NCBI GenBank assembly: GCA_027578915.1
Contig: JANBTT010000022.1
Span: 62,001-126,000 of the forward strand
DNA length: 64,000 bases
Direction of reading: 5' to 3'
Source: Coemansia sp. RSA 1200
Taxonomy: Eukaryota > Kickxellomycota > Kickxellomycetes > Kickxellales > Kickxellaceae
The notes beneath the pieces were generated by a model. That model was not told the origin of the DNA and made no database searches. It was given only the letters and a program-made list of their open reading frames with translations. A program made the translations under genes and the position numbers. Positions 10,330 to 20,811 of the stretch are shown piece after piece. Position 1 is the first letter of the stretch, and every line of letters begins with the position of its first letter.

Positions 10330-12024
10330 CTATACACGCTCATAGAACAGCATGTAGGCATTGCCAGCGCTAAAAACAGTGCTTTCCGATATCTCTTTCG
10401 ATTCAATGTCTGAGATCATAAACCACTGCGCAGCCTCATCTTCAAAAGAGCGTTTCTGCTGCTGACTGGTGTTGCTGTCATCGCTCTTGCCGCTGCTCAG
10501 AGGCACCCGGCGGTATGTGTAAAAGTGGCCCGAGTCGTGGGTGCCTGCGTGGAAAACCATTGCACAGAGCCGATACAGACAGTTCATGCGCTTTGCCTCA
10601 GACAACGACGCCGATCTACGGGTGCCACTATGCGCTTCGGATCCGGATATAGGCTTTGATGCGTTTTTACTAATATGACCCGTTGTCGTAAACGGCGAAA
10701 TGTCTAGCAGAGGACTGACAGTCACATGCACGGGGTTCTTTACGCTGCCGTCGGTTGGCAGAAATATCAGCCGCGAGAGATGCAATACAAGGATCCTGGG
10801 CGTGCGTGCAAGCATAGTCTGCTTTGTCGACACGCCTGGTGGTGGGCTGGTAAGCTCAATGCCCTTTAGATCGTTCTCCAAACTGCCTGCTGCCGCATTA
10901 TCCAGCCTTCTTCTATCCAAATGCAGTGCCTTTAACGACGACTTTAGCTTCTGCAACTTTCTGGAGCTGGAGCTGGAGCTGGAGCTGGAGCTGGAGCTGG
11001 AACCAGCATCAACGTATGTAGCAAGCTCGGCCTCCCGCTGCCTAATCATCTTCTCCGTGTGTGCAAGCGTTGCCAAAAGCGTGCAGTTCGAACACTTGAA
11101 GTGACTTAGCTGCTCAATTTCTGTGTACATTGATAGACACTCCTCAATGGTTGTGCGCCTAGCCATAGGCAGGGCAAGCGACAGGTTGTCAAATGTAAAG
11201 TGTCGGATCGCTGCCGTGTATCCGCACTTTACGCACGCTATGCGGTCCGCTGCCATGCCTAGGAACGGGTTTGAGAACGGCGGCATCCGAAACGACGCCG
11301 CTGAGCTCCCACGCCGAGAAACAGGCTGTCTGAAATCCTTCGGTGGCTCCCCGTTGAGTATGCTGGACTCGGCAGAATCGTCGGCTACATCCTGTCTATG
11401 CTGCGGATAATCGCGCGCTGTTGGAGTCGGAGAAAACACAGGGGCGTCAATTGGTAAGCTGCTCGAAAGAAAGCCCGAGTCGAATAGCGATGTGTTGGCC
11501 TCACGCCGCGTGGCATTCAGCGTGCTGGAGATCATCTGGAACAGCTCATGCGCATCCTGCTCGTTCCTGCTAGACACCCACCGAACCCGCTTACTCAGAC
11601 TATTGACCAGGTCTCGCGGAGAAAGCGCTGGCACTTTGCGCGTCTGTGGGACAAGCTGTATCACAGTATTTCTCAACTGCAAAGCAATCGCGGCATCGAC
11701 CGGATCGATGGCTGTCCGCTCGTTACGCATGATAAATGCAGCACAGTTTTCAATGTATTCCTTGAAGTCCTCCAACGAGGAGAGCGACTGCAGGGTCGAA
11801 TTCATAAAGCATGTGTTGCCCAGGTTGTACAGTCCGCGCATAAACACCTTCCGCGGCCGTTTTTTGCCTTTGTCTTGCTGCCGTTTCGACGACTTTCCGC
11901 TGGTGCTAGATCCATCTCCACCCACGCTGGCCGCAAGTATCCCCAGGACTAGTAGCGACACAAAGCTTACTGACGCAACCAGCGCCAGACTGTGTGGCCT
12001 GCCCGTGAACAGGGGGGTGCTCAT
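10330..12024 (-). CDS. USP-family deubiquitinase, membrane anchored (USP30/Ubp16-like)
   Basis: Cysteine protease that removes ubiquitin; by similarity to USP30 and yeast Ubp16 it probably sits in the mitochondrial outer membrane. 564 residues. A single hydrophobic segment (about 12-33) follows a short polar N-terminus, then a very basic stretch (47-60) and the Cys box GLYNLGNTCFMNS with nucleophile Cys72. A CxxC pair (CVKCGY) and a second (CSNC) form the zinc knuckle. The His box is HDSGHFYTYRR with His500. The last box reads WFMISD and the protein ends MLFYERV, as in USP30, whose third catalytic residue is a Ser at this place; Ser538 would be the equivalent. A pure Ser tract is encoded by a hexanucleotide repeat at 10961-11000. 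Confidence 0.88.
   Translation of the reverse strand: MSTPLFTGRPHSLALVASVSFVSLLVLGILAASVGGDGSSTSGKSSKRQQDKGKKRPRKVFMRGLYNLGNTCFMNSTLQSLSSLEDFKEYIENCAAFIMRNERTAIDPVDAAIALQLRNTVIQLVPQTRKVPALSPRDLVNSLSKRVRWVSSRNEQDAHELFQMISSTLNATRREANTSLFDSGFLSSSLPIDAPVFSPTPTARDYPQHRQDVADDSAESSILNGEPPKDFRQPVSRRGSSAASFRMPPFSNPFLGMAADRIACVKCGYTAAIRHFTFDNLSLALPMARRTTIEECLSMYTEIEQLSHFKCSNCTLLATLAHTEKMIRQREAELATYVDAGSSSSSSSSSSSSSRKLQKLKSSLKALHLDRRRLDNAAAGSLENDLKGIELTSPPPGVSTKQTMLARTPRILVLHLSRLIFLPTDGSVKNPVHVTVSPLLDISPFTTTGHISKNASKPISGSEAHSGTRRSASLSEAKRMNCLYRLCAMVFHAGTHDSGHFYTYRRVPLSSGKSDDSNTSQQQKRSFEDEAAQWFMISDIESKEISESTVFSAGNAYMLFYERV
10961..11000. repeat. CTGGAG hexanucleotide microsatellite
   Basis: About 6.7 perfect tandem copies of a 6-bp unit inside the deubiquitinase gene. 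On the coding strand it reads alternating Ser codons and explains the poly-Ser linker. Length variation would keep the frame. Confidence 0.9.
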
Positions 12025-12914
12025 TTACAGAAGGCAGAGGTGTGTGGGATGTATGAAAGCAAGGTTCAGATGATATGCGCAGAATAGATAATACAAAAAC
12101 GAGTGTTATTGCAAGCGAGTTCAAAGGTTAATTTAGAAAGTGCCAGTTTACAAAAGTGGGAAATGAAGAAAAGAAATAGCAATTTAAGGTTATACTGCTG
12201 TGCCCGCCTGAATAAAAAAGGATGAGAAAGAAAATGAACGGGATGGAAGTTCTGGCGCAGTAATCGTAAACGAAAAATAGTTTGGGGAGCAAATAACGCA
12301 TTTTCATAGAGAAGGAAGCAGCAATAGGCTGGTTGGCAATAACTAATACAAGCACATAGCGGAGGAGGCCTGACTTTTTTCTTTCATTGATAAAAGAATG
12401 ATAATAGACTCTTTTGAGGACTTTAGAAAACTCTCAGACTAAACGGTTTGCAGACTGCGCAATATGGTCTTATTAGATCAAGACAGCAACAGATCGCTGT
12501 GATCCCATTATCTTCTTTGTGTTGGACAATGATGGAACCGGTGCAGAACTTCAATAAAACCAATGGTCCATTAGAAGAGCAACGAGTGCCTGTTTGCGGG
12601 TGGCGGCATGGTTAGCATTGACGTCCCAGAAAAGGCAGAGGAACCGTCGGCTGGTTATTAGTATAGGTGGTCTTTCTGCAACAATATACTCCTTAAGCGC
12701 AAACATTTGTGCAAAACACATTATCTGGATCTGTGCGGGCTTGCTAAAAAATTAAAATAAAAAACAAAAGCGGTGGATATGTGTCAGCAAAAACAAAATT
12801 ATTGATAACACGTTTATTGATCTTTCTTCCGCTTCTTCTTTTTAACCACCAAGACTATCCATCTTTTTCTTTTCTATTGCCGGCTCTTTTTTCTCCTATT
12901 TGGGTTGTTTTGTC
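12025..12914. promoter_or_regulatory. Divergent intergenic region, USP30-like gene / MSF1
   Basis: 890 bases between two divergent start codons. No credible gene is seen; short frames on both strands lack family resemblance. The segment next to MSF1 is a T/C-rich leader. Confidence 0.4.
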
Positions 12915-14450
12915 ATGTTGGTTGGACTTCATAGAGTAGGCCTGGTGGCCCCACGGCAACTTGTACTTAAAGGACGGTCGGGCTCTGCAAAAGCCCTTGG
13001 TGTCGCAATATCAAATAAGCAAACTGTTGCTGCATTGTATGCGCATTCCAGGAGGCCGTTCAGCAGCAGCAGTAACCGCAGTGGCGATGAGAAGAAGGCT
13101 GAGGTGCGTGTGATGGGATCGCTGTATCCAGCAGACGAATGGACAAACGCAACGCCGGCGATACTGGAAAAGACAGGACGCAATCTGCTACACAAGCCGT
13201 CGCACCCACTTGCAATCCTAAAGGACATAATATTCAAAGAGTTTCCGACGTTTGCGCACTACGACGCGCTGAGCCCAGTTGTGTCGACATTCCAGAACTT
13301 TGATTCGCTGGGGTTTGCGAAAGATCATCCGGGCAGATCAAAGACAGACACGTACTACGTGAATGAGGAGACGCTTCTGCGCACACATACATCGGCACAC
13401 CAGCTCCAGCTTCTTGCTGCAGGGGCGCAGAAGGACGCTGGGCTGTTGGGACAGGCCAAGAACGGCGACAAGGCGGCGCGTAACGAGCGGTTCCTCGTGG
13501 CTGCGGATGTGTATAGGCGGGACGAGATCGACTCGAGCCACTATCCTGTGTTCCACCAGATGGAGGGCGTGTGCACATTCTCACGCGATGAGATCCAGAA
13601 GATGATTATGGACCGGAGCGCGGCTGCGGATAATGGGCCTGCAGGGCCCGCAGAGCAGGGTGGGAATGCTGCCAGACTCACGGATACCACGGTGATTGGA
13701 GACAGCAACCCGAAGCAGGCGGAGCACACAGCCGACGAAGTCGCATTCCTAGTGGAACACATGAAGCAGAGTATGAACCGCATGGTTGTGCAGATCCTCA
13801 CCAGGGCAATGGCGGCCAAGAGCTCGGGCGGCAAGCAGACCACAAGCAGCGATGGTAGTAGCAGCTACGATACACGGTTCCCGGTGCGGTGGATTGATGC
13901 TTATTTCCCGTTCACCAGTCCGAGCTGGGAGATGGAGGTGCTGTACCAGGGCGAGTGGCTGGAGATATGCGGGTGCGGCGTGATGAAGCAAGAGATATTG
14001 GATACCGCCGGCATGACCGACCGCATTGGGTGGGCGTTTGGGTTTGGGCTCGAGAGACTAGCAATGCTCCTGTTTGGCATCCCCGACATCCGACTGTTCT
14101 GGAGCACCGATCCGCGATTCACCGACCAGTTTCAGGCAGACCATATCAACACATTCAGACCGTTCTCGCGCCATCCTGTGTGCCCAAAGGATATCAGCTT
14201 CTGGATCCCTAATGCCGGCGAGTTCCATGAAAACGATGTGATGGATCTGGTGCGTGAGACTGCGGGCGATCTTGTTGAGGGCGTCAAGCTCATTGACTCG
14301 TTCACTCATCCAAAGACTGGCAAGGAAAGCCGATGCTACCGCATCAACTACTGTTCGATGGACCGCAATGTCACAAACGAGGAGATCAATGGGATCCAAG
14401 ACAAAGTAAGAGACCGCATGGTCCGCCAGCTAAAGGTCACCCTGCGTTAG
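12915..14450 (+). CDS. MSF1: Phenylalanyl-tRNA synthetase, mitochondrial
   Basis: Class II synthetase charging mitochondrial tRNA-Phe as a monomer. 511 residues from the ATG at 12915 (MLVGLHRVGLVAPRQ..., a basic presequence with no acidic residues). The catalytic core has HTSAHQ (motif 2 region), DVYRRDEIDSSHYPVFHQMEG, WIDAYFPFTSPSWEMEV, CGCGVMKQEIL, and motif 3 IGWAFGFGLERLAMLLFGIPDIRLFWS. The C-terminal anticodon-binding (B8/FDX-ACB) domain contains DVMDLVRETAGDLVEGVKLIDSF and ends VRQLKVTLR. A low-complexity insertion (Ala/Gly/Pro-rich, roughly residues 235-260) interrupts the core. It is convergent with the cyclin L gene, the stop codons being about 145 bases apart. Confidence 0.95.
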   Translation: MLVGLHRVGLVAPRQLVLKGRSGSAKALGVAISNKQTVAALYAHSRRPFSSSSNRSGDEKKAEVRVMGSLYPADEWTNATPAILEKTGRNLLHKPSHPLAILKDIIFKEFPTFAHYDALSPVVSTFQNFDSLGFAKDHPGRSKTDTYYVNEETLLRTHTSAHQLQLLAAGAQKDAGLLGQAKNGDKAARNERFLVAADVYRRDEIDSSHYPVFHQMEGVCTFSRDEIQKMIMDRSAAADNGPAGPAEQGGNAARLTDTTVIGDSNPKQAEHTADEVAFLVEHMKQSMNRMVVQILTRAMAAKSSGGKQTTSSDGSSSYDTRFPVRWIDAYFPFTSPSWEMEVLYQGEWLEICGCGVMKQEILDTAGMTDRIGWAFGFGLERLAMLLFGIPDIRLFWSTDPRFTDQFQADHINTFRPFSRHPVCPKDISFWIPNAGEFHENDVMDLVRETAGDLVEGVKLIDSFTHPKTGKESRCYRINYCSMDRNVTNEEINGIQDKVRDRMVRQLKVTLR

Positions 14451-14594
14451 CAAGACGAAGATAGCATGAATGAGGAGGGGTTTGCTACTGTTGTTGTCAT
14501 CTCTCTATTAATACACGTACAATGGACAAATGTCGGCCAATCTACTAGTTCAGTTAAAAAATATATGGCTTCTGATGTGGTGGTCCTTGGGAGG

Positions 14595-15749
14595 CTAGCG
14601 ATACGAATTTTCTGGAGGAGCACCAGCAGAATTCCTATGCTTGCTTGTCGCAGTGAATTCAGGCTTGCGAGGGTGGTGATGTACTGGGCCCCTTCTATAT
14701 CCATGATGATGATGATGCTGCTGTTGCTGTTGTTGTTGTTGAGCCCTTGAGGGTGAACGTGAGCGAGAGTGTGCTCTGGATAATGGTCGCGATGTCGGCG
14801 AGGAGACTGACGAACCATAGCCGGTGGAGATCTCGATGGCAGCAAGATCCCTTTGTGCACCAGCGCTGTCTGGTGGTACGGATTCGACCTCAGCTTCGGT
14901 TCTCGCCCTTTCCCATCTTCTATTGCGCTCAGCGGCTACGTGGTCTGCAAGCGTGCCAGCGACATACATGCTGAGCTCATCGTGGTCCAGGGGAACTACT
15001 CGGCTCGGCCTGTGCAGGTAGATAGCTATGGTGGCCTTTGCAACCATGATGACATCCTGTCCGTTTGCGTCAAAGATGGTCCACCAGGGGGGCGATGTCG
15101 GAAGCGGGACATCGCACTCGTATGCGGCCAGATATATGACACCACATGCGATTGTTTCTGGCTGGAAGCACAGGTACGTGGGGGTGCGCAGCAGATCGTT
15201 GAGGTAGTTCCACGCCAGCTGCGGCAGTCGTGGATGGTCAGTCAGCTCGAGACTGCGGAGGTAGTTGATCAGAAGCCCATAGGGCAGCTCAACTTGCACA
15301 TTGAATCCGAGGCGCCGCAGGATCTGCAGCTCAGCAATGACCATTTCGTTCTTCCGCTCATAGAACTCGGAGTCGTATCCATCGGTGACTATCTCCGGAT
15401 ATCCACGGTCACGCTTGACCAGGATATCCACAACGTTGATGATGTTGCGGATCGACTGTGGACTCTCCTCGACCTTGCATGCCAGGAACAGTGCGCCTAA
15501 GACGGTGCTTCGCAGGGAAAAGTCCTGGAACGGGGCCAAATAGTAGAAGCGCTGGAACAGGATCTGCGCACACGCCATAACCACTTGAGGCACACACAGC
15601 ACGATTCCTGCGGCCTCGATGAGGTGGCAGCCGTATGCGCGCATTTCGGCCTCCAGATCGGCAGATAGCCCCAGCGTCTCTGAGGGCGATGCGCTGATTT
15701 GTGCGGGCGTCAGCAGCGGATTGCGCAGTGAAAGCGAGGAGACCGACAT
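14595..15749 (-). CDS. CCNL: Cyclin L-type cyclin (transcription/splicing CDK partner)
   Basis: Cyclin expected to pair with a CDK11/12-type kinase and to act in transcription-coupled splicing. 384 residues. The tandem cyclin folds contain LIEAAGIVLCVPQVVMACAQ, FLACKVEESPQSIRNIINV, LQILRRLGFNVQVELPYG, LAWNYLNDLLRTPTYLCFQP and ETIACGVIYLAA; the FQPETIACG and LNDLLRT segments fit cyclin L better than cyclins T, C or K. The C-terminal tail has a short RS dipeptide stretch (HSRSRSPSR), as in animal cyclin L, then a Gln tract and a His tract encoded by CAA/CAG and CAT repeats. It is a single exon; the start is the first in-frame ATG. Confidence 0.87.
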   Translation of the reverse strand: MSVSSLSLRNPLLTPAQISASPSETLGLSADLEAEMRAYGCHLIEAAGIVLCVPQVVMACAQILFQRFYYLAPFQDFSLRSTVLGALFLACKVEESPQSIRNIINVVDILVKRDRGYPEIVTDGYDSEFYERKNEMVIAELQILRRLGFNVQVELPYGLLINYLRSLELTDHPRLPQLAWNYLNDLLRTPTYLCFQPETIACGVIYLAAYECDVPLPTSPPWWTIFDANGQDVIMVAKATIAIYLHRPSRVVPLDHDELSMYVAGTLADHVAAERNRRWERARTEAEVESVPPDSAGAQRDLAAIEISTGYGSSVSSPTSRPLSRAHSRSRSPSRAQQQQQQQQHHHHHGYRRGPVHHHPRKPEFTATSKHRNSAGAPPENSYR

Positions 15750-16091
15750 TGTTGGGGGAAAAGATTATAAACACAGAAGAGCGGAGAACAAGGAACCGAC
15801 CACAGCTCGGAAGAGGCGGCAGAAGCCTAAAGTCCATTGGAACAACCAATCCACGGTCGATCTGGCGGGGTGGCTTTATAGTATTACGGGCTGAGGCACA
15901 TGACCGCGCAATAGGCTGGCACCGGCAGAAACGGACTGACTCAGCATAATTGATACCAGTTGGCACCAGGTCCGAGCTAAATAAAAAGCAATCAAACATA
16001 GCATTGACAATACGTATCGATAAAAGAAAAAAGAAAGAAAAAACGGATATCTGACGATGGATATAAAAGAGCGCTTCTCTGCTCTGCGCTC
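15750..16091. promoter_or_regulatory. Cyclin L promoter / PMC1 3' flank
   Basis: Contains the cyclin L promoter (minus strand) and the 3' region of the calcium pump. No gene is seen. Confidence 0.4.
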
Positions 16092-19000
16092 CTAGCCCTG
16101 GGTGTTGGACTTTGGCATGGCGCTCCTCAGTTTCGACCACGAGCTGCTGGTGCTTGGCGCAACAACGGTGGACGACGACGATGTGGACGGAAGCGTCGAT
16201 GCGCGGGCAACAGATGCAGCGGAGCTCAGGAAGTTGTTGGCAATGTCGGTGTCGGAGGCCTTCTTGGTGGCAATCTGGGAGTTGCGCAGGGCGCTGAAGA
16301 ACTTGACAGCGTGCTGGACGTCCTTGACAGAGGCCTCGATGCGCATGCGCGCCATGGACACTTCGGGACGGTGCTGCTGCGCGGAAGAATTGGCGCTCTC
16401 GAGGCCGAAGCAGGCGCTGAGGTCGGGCAGCATGCGGATCAACAGGCCAACAGGCAGCGACAGCATACCAATGAACAGCGTGCCAGCCCACTGCACGGGC
16501 GTCAGCGGCACGGTAGAGAAGGCGACGCCGCCGTACGAGACCAGCAGCCATTGCGCAGCGACAATGAAGACCTGCACCAGAATGAAGCCGTGATCGCGGT
16601 GGATGTTGGCGAAGACATTGAACTCGTTGGGCTGGATGCGGCGGCAGTTGATCTGGTTGAAGACCTGCAGGAACACAAACGCGTTGAAGACCATCGTGCG
16701 CAGCGTAGCTACGCCGGCGACAGTGGCTGGCAGATGGAAGATCTCCAGGCCGTGGCCAAGCAGAAGCAGGTTGATTGCGACCTGGAACAGCGCCTGGCCA
16801 ATGATCATGCGCCACATCTCAAAGGTGATCAGCGCCGAGTTGCGCTGCTGCGGCGGACGGTCGAGGATGGCGTCGGTGGGGCCTTCGGTTGCCAGCGCCA
16901 GAGCTGCCAGCGTGTCCATGATCATGTTAACCCACAGCAACTGCACCGCAGTCAGCGCTGACTGTCCGTCAGCGCTGAAGGCCGCCGACACAAACGTCAG
17001 CACAACTGCCGTGATATTGACCGTGAGCTGGAACTGAAGGAACTTGCGCACGCTGTCGTTGACTGCGCGGCCCCAACGCAGAGCCTTGACGATCGACTTG
17101 AAGTCGTCATCCATCAGAATGATGTCGGATGCCTCCTTGGCAACTTCCGTTCCAGCGATGCCCATGCTGAAGCCAACGTCCGCCAGCTTCAGCGCCGGAG
17201 AGTCGTTTGTGCCGTCACCTGTCATCGCAACCACCTCGCCGCGCTCCTGCAGCCGCTCCACCATAATCTGCTTGTCCAGCGGCGAAGACCGTGCCATGAC
17301 CTGGATGCGCGCCAGCGCTGCGTGCTGCTGCTCGGGCGTCATGCGGCGCCATTGCGGCCCAGTGATAGCCTGCCCGCCCTTGGTCAGGATGCCGGCGTTG
17401 CGCCCAATTGCGCGCGCCGTCTCGATGTTGTCGCCGGTAATCATGCGCACGATGACGCCGGCGCGGTGGCAGTCCTCAACTGCGTGACGCACGCCAGGCC
17501 GCAGCGGATCCTGGATCCCCGCCAGACCAATCCACACCAGGTTGTTGAGCGGCGCCTCATCGTCGCTGCATCCGTCCAGCTCCGCCGCACCGATCGTCTT
17601 GAAGGCAAGCGCAAACGTGCGCAGTGCGCTGTTAGCAAACACCGAGATGCGCCGCAGAAGATCGTTGCGCACCGCATCGTCCAGCTCGACCACGCTGCCG
17701 CTCTTGTTCATGTAGCGCGTGCATGCTGCCAGCACAATCTCTGACGCGCCCTTGGCGTGGACCCGGAATTGGCCGTCCTGCCCGACAATCGGCACAATCG
17801 TTGTCATAGTCTTCTTCTCAGATGAGAACGGATACACGCGGGCTGGCTTGCAGTCGGCGCGTTTGCTGCGGTAGTCCAGTCCACACGCCTTGCCGAAGCC
17901 AAGCAGCGCACACTCGCTCTTGGACCCAATGAACTCGATGCGTCCCTTCTCATCCGGACCCTCAAATGCTGTCGAATTGACAGCAATTCCTTCCATCAGA
18001 ACGTGCTGCACATCGGCCGGCAGCGCCTTGAAGAACGCCTGCTCCTCGCTGAGCGACGCCATCTCCACGCCTGCCACGTAGCCGCGCACAACCGTCATCT
18101 TGTTCTGCGTCAGCGTACCTGTCTTGTCTGTGCACACAACCGTGGCACCGCCCATCGTCTCGCATGCCGCCAGCTGCCGCACGAGGTTTCCGTCGCGCAG
18201 CATCTTGGTTGTTGCGTAAGCCAGCGCAATCGTCACCGCCATCGGCAGACCCTCCGGCACCGCAACCACAACAACTGTGATCGACTCAATCACAATCGAC
18301 ACAAAGTGCGAGAACATGATGCTGTACGGCGGGAACTCGGGTGCCAGCGCACAGCTGACCAGATACTTGATTGTCAGCGTCATCAGCAGCAGAATCGCCG
18401 CAGACATGCCGTACTTGGCAATCTGCTCAGCAAGCACATCCAGCTTGCGCTGCAGCGGCGTCTCTGCGCCTCCGCCCTGCCGCATCGCCATCATGATCTT
18501 GCCGTAGAAAGACCGTGGCCCAACCGCCACAACCACCATCTTCCCGACGCCCTCCAGCACCTTGGCGCCGCTGAGGATGAATGGATCGCGGTTCTCGTCG
18601 GCTGTTCCCTTCTTGATAGCGTCGGACTCGCCTGTTGCGCTGGACTCGTCGCATGTCATGTTGTGGCCGCTGAGGTACACGCCGTCCACTGGGATGATGT
18701 CTCCGGGCTCGATCAGCAGAATGTCGCCAACGTTGATCTCCTGCACGCCAATCTCAACCTCGTTGCCGTCGCGCAGCACCTTGACTGTGCGGTCCTCCTT
18801 CTTTGCATTGAGCTTCTGGAACTGCTTCTCCTTCTGGTAGTCGTTGATTGCGTTGGTGAAGCACACAACCAGCACCGCCAGGAAGATTGCTGCGCCCTCC
18901 ACCCATCCAACCTTGACCTCATCGTCCTTGTGGCTGCCCAGAACGTCGTCATACACGCCCACCGCCAGCGACACAAACGATGCAATTGTAAGCATAACTA

Positions 19001-19968
19001 CACTTGGCCAATTCACTCATTATTTAGTTGATTAGTATCTATCTGACCGATTCTACCCCATGCTGGGTGCGCTGTCTACTTCTCCTTCTTCCCCTGATCG
19101 TGGCAAAGGCCAGCAGTAGTAAATCTCCCCAGGCCCCATTCCAGAAGCTGAGGAAACAAGCGCTGGGTGGAAGTACTACTGCTCGGGCCACTCATAGGCT
19201 GCTATAACTGCAGCCAAGATGGAACGAAATCTCTCAAGTCGAAAAACAAGAAGGATGCAGAAAGAGATGATAGACAAGGCCCTTTCCCACACAGTAAGCT
19301 GGGACAAATGGGCGGGATTCTCTCTCTCCTTTCCTTTCCCATCTGCTGCAACTCCAGCAGCATCTTACATCACTTTTTATATGATTTCCGCCCTGCAAGG
19401 CTCAAAGCAGAAAAAGTTCGGAAGTGCCTGTGCATACGGGATTGGGCGGAGAAGAGGGGAGTGAAAGCGGTATTTGGCTTCAACAATGCTCAAAAGCCCC
19501 CTCTCTCCCTCCGCAAGATCGCAGATAGGAAAGGCATTGGACAAAGAAAATACTATCTAGCCAGTCAATGCAAAAAGGAACAAACTGCTACTTACTCAGT
19601 GTGCGGTCGTTGTACGCATCGCGCAACAGCTGCATAAAGGTGACTGCATGCGTTTCAGGCAGCGTGTTCTTGCCAAACACCTCGCGGCGCGTCTGGAACG
19701 GCTCATTCTGGCGCCCACTGCCACCGAGCTGCTCGCGCTGCTTGAGCCCCACTTTGGGATCGACCTGAAGGGCCTGGCAGATGCGGTCGGGTCCTCCCAG
19801 CTCCTGGAGCTTGGCCGGATCCTTTGGGTCCAGCATGCCCGTCAGCTGCTCGGGCGTCACGCCAAAGATGCTGCCGGCTGCGCCGGTCGTTTGGGGTGCG
19901 TTTGTGCCCCCAGGAAGCAGCGGCGTGCGCTCACTGCTCCCTCCTCCTGCTCCGGTTGCTGGAGCCAT
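16092..19968 (-). CDS. PMC1: P-type Ca2+-transporting ATPase (PMCA/Pmc1 type), two exons
   Basis: Calcium pump of the P2B class; yeast Pmc1 loads the vacuole, animal PMCA acts at the plasma membrane. Exon 1 is 19596-19968 and exon 2 is 16092-18997. The join turns the first exon's ...NDRTL into RTLIMLTIASFVSLAVG, the expected first transmembrane segment, and gives about 1092 residues. Motifs: TGES (about 246-249), PEGLP (372-376), phosphorylation site DKTGTLT with Asp415, TGDNIETARAIG, and the hinge TGDGTNDSPALKLADVG. C-terminal membrane helices follow, then a Ser-rich tail of about 100 residues with a basic amphipathic stretch that could bind calmodulin or be inhibitory (inference). Exon 2 alone has an in-frame ATG upstream of the acceptor that would be a false start. 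Confidence 0.93.
18998..19595 (-). other. PMC1 intron (598 nt)
   Basis: GT-AG intron: donor GTAAGT complementary to 19590-19595, acceptor TAG complementary to 18998-19000, with a TACTAAT branch site about 30 bases before the acceptor. It is the longest intron I placed with confidence in this window. A plus-strand frame inside it (19167-19637) has no recognisable character. Confidence 0.85.
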
Positions 19969-20811
19969 CGGGAATCTTGCTTAACCGTGGCTGCTCCAAA
20001 TAGGCAGGGTAATAGCGTAAGAGTGTCGTTAACGGATAGAGTAAAACAAAGAGTGTCCTGCTTGCTTGCTTGTTTGCTGCTTGGACCACGAGCGATAGAG
20101 ATAAAAAGGAAATAAAGCAGACGATTTCAGCAACACAAAAAGAGGTGGTCTGTTTGTTAGGAAGAAGAAGAAGAAAAAAGTACGAAGATAGGGAAGAAGA
20201 GGAGAGATGAGGGCGGGACAAAAGCGTATTCGTGTGTGGGGGAGAAGGTGCGCGTAAGAAAGACGTAAAGAGGCAAAGTAAATTTGTAAAAAGAGGCGTC
20301 GTTAGTTAGTTAATTGTTTAAAAGAGAGGAAGAAAAAAAAGGCCTTTTTCTTGCTTCCTCCCCGCAGTCTTTCCAACTAATAATGATATTGTGATGATTC
20401 TGAACGGCAGAAAGCTGGGCCAATTTGGATGGAATGATGTTGTTTTTTCTTTCTTGACATCACAAAGAGAAAACCATTCTTTCTTTCTTTCTTTTTCCCA
20501 CATAAAGACATCAACAGCTTTGACGAGAATACTGCTGTGCTGCAGAAAGAACAGATTCTGAAGAAAAAACAAAAGCATGGCCTTGGGCAGACACCACAAG
20601 TAATCAGGGGTGGATAGCCAATAGAATCGTGTAAACCCATCCACGCATCCCATGCTGCATGATGTGGAAACTTCTTGAGAGAAGCTCCCCCTGTGTCGTA
20701 TTGTTTCATCATATCGTTTGATTGATGACAATGCCGTTTCAAGGACAAGAGTCAAATCAAAATGTTACATTGAGCACAGAAATCACTCTACAGCATCCCA
20801 GTTATGGCATT
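19969..20811. promoter_or_regulatory. PMC1 promoter / SEC6 3' flank
   Basis: Purine-rich on the plus strand (GAAGAAGAAGAAGAAAAAAG near 20160) next to the PMC1 start, then AT-rich. A minus-strand frame at 20318-20755 is Phe/Leu/Lys-rich and looks like SEC6 3' UTR. I did not see a clear calcineurin-response element. Confidence 0.4.

Noticed and set aside
15409..16815. 468-codon minus-strand frame overlapping cyclin L and PMC1
   Set aside because: It is a shifted frame of both real genes on the same strand and has no domain of its own.
18003..19031. 342-codon plus-strand frame, His/Gln/Arg-rich, opposite PMC1 exon 2
   Set aside because: Antisense shadow of a strongly conserved gene; composition reflects the complement of its codon bias.
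20318..20755. 145-codon minus-strand frame between SEC6 and PMC1
   Set aside because: Phe/Leu/Lys-rich from AT-rich 3' UTR sequence; no motif.
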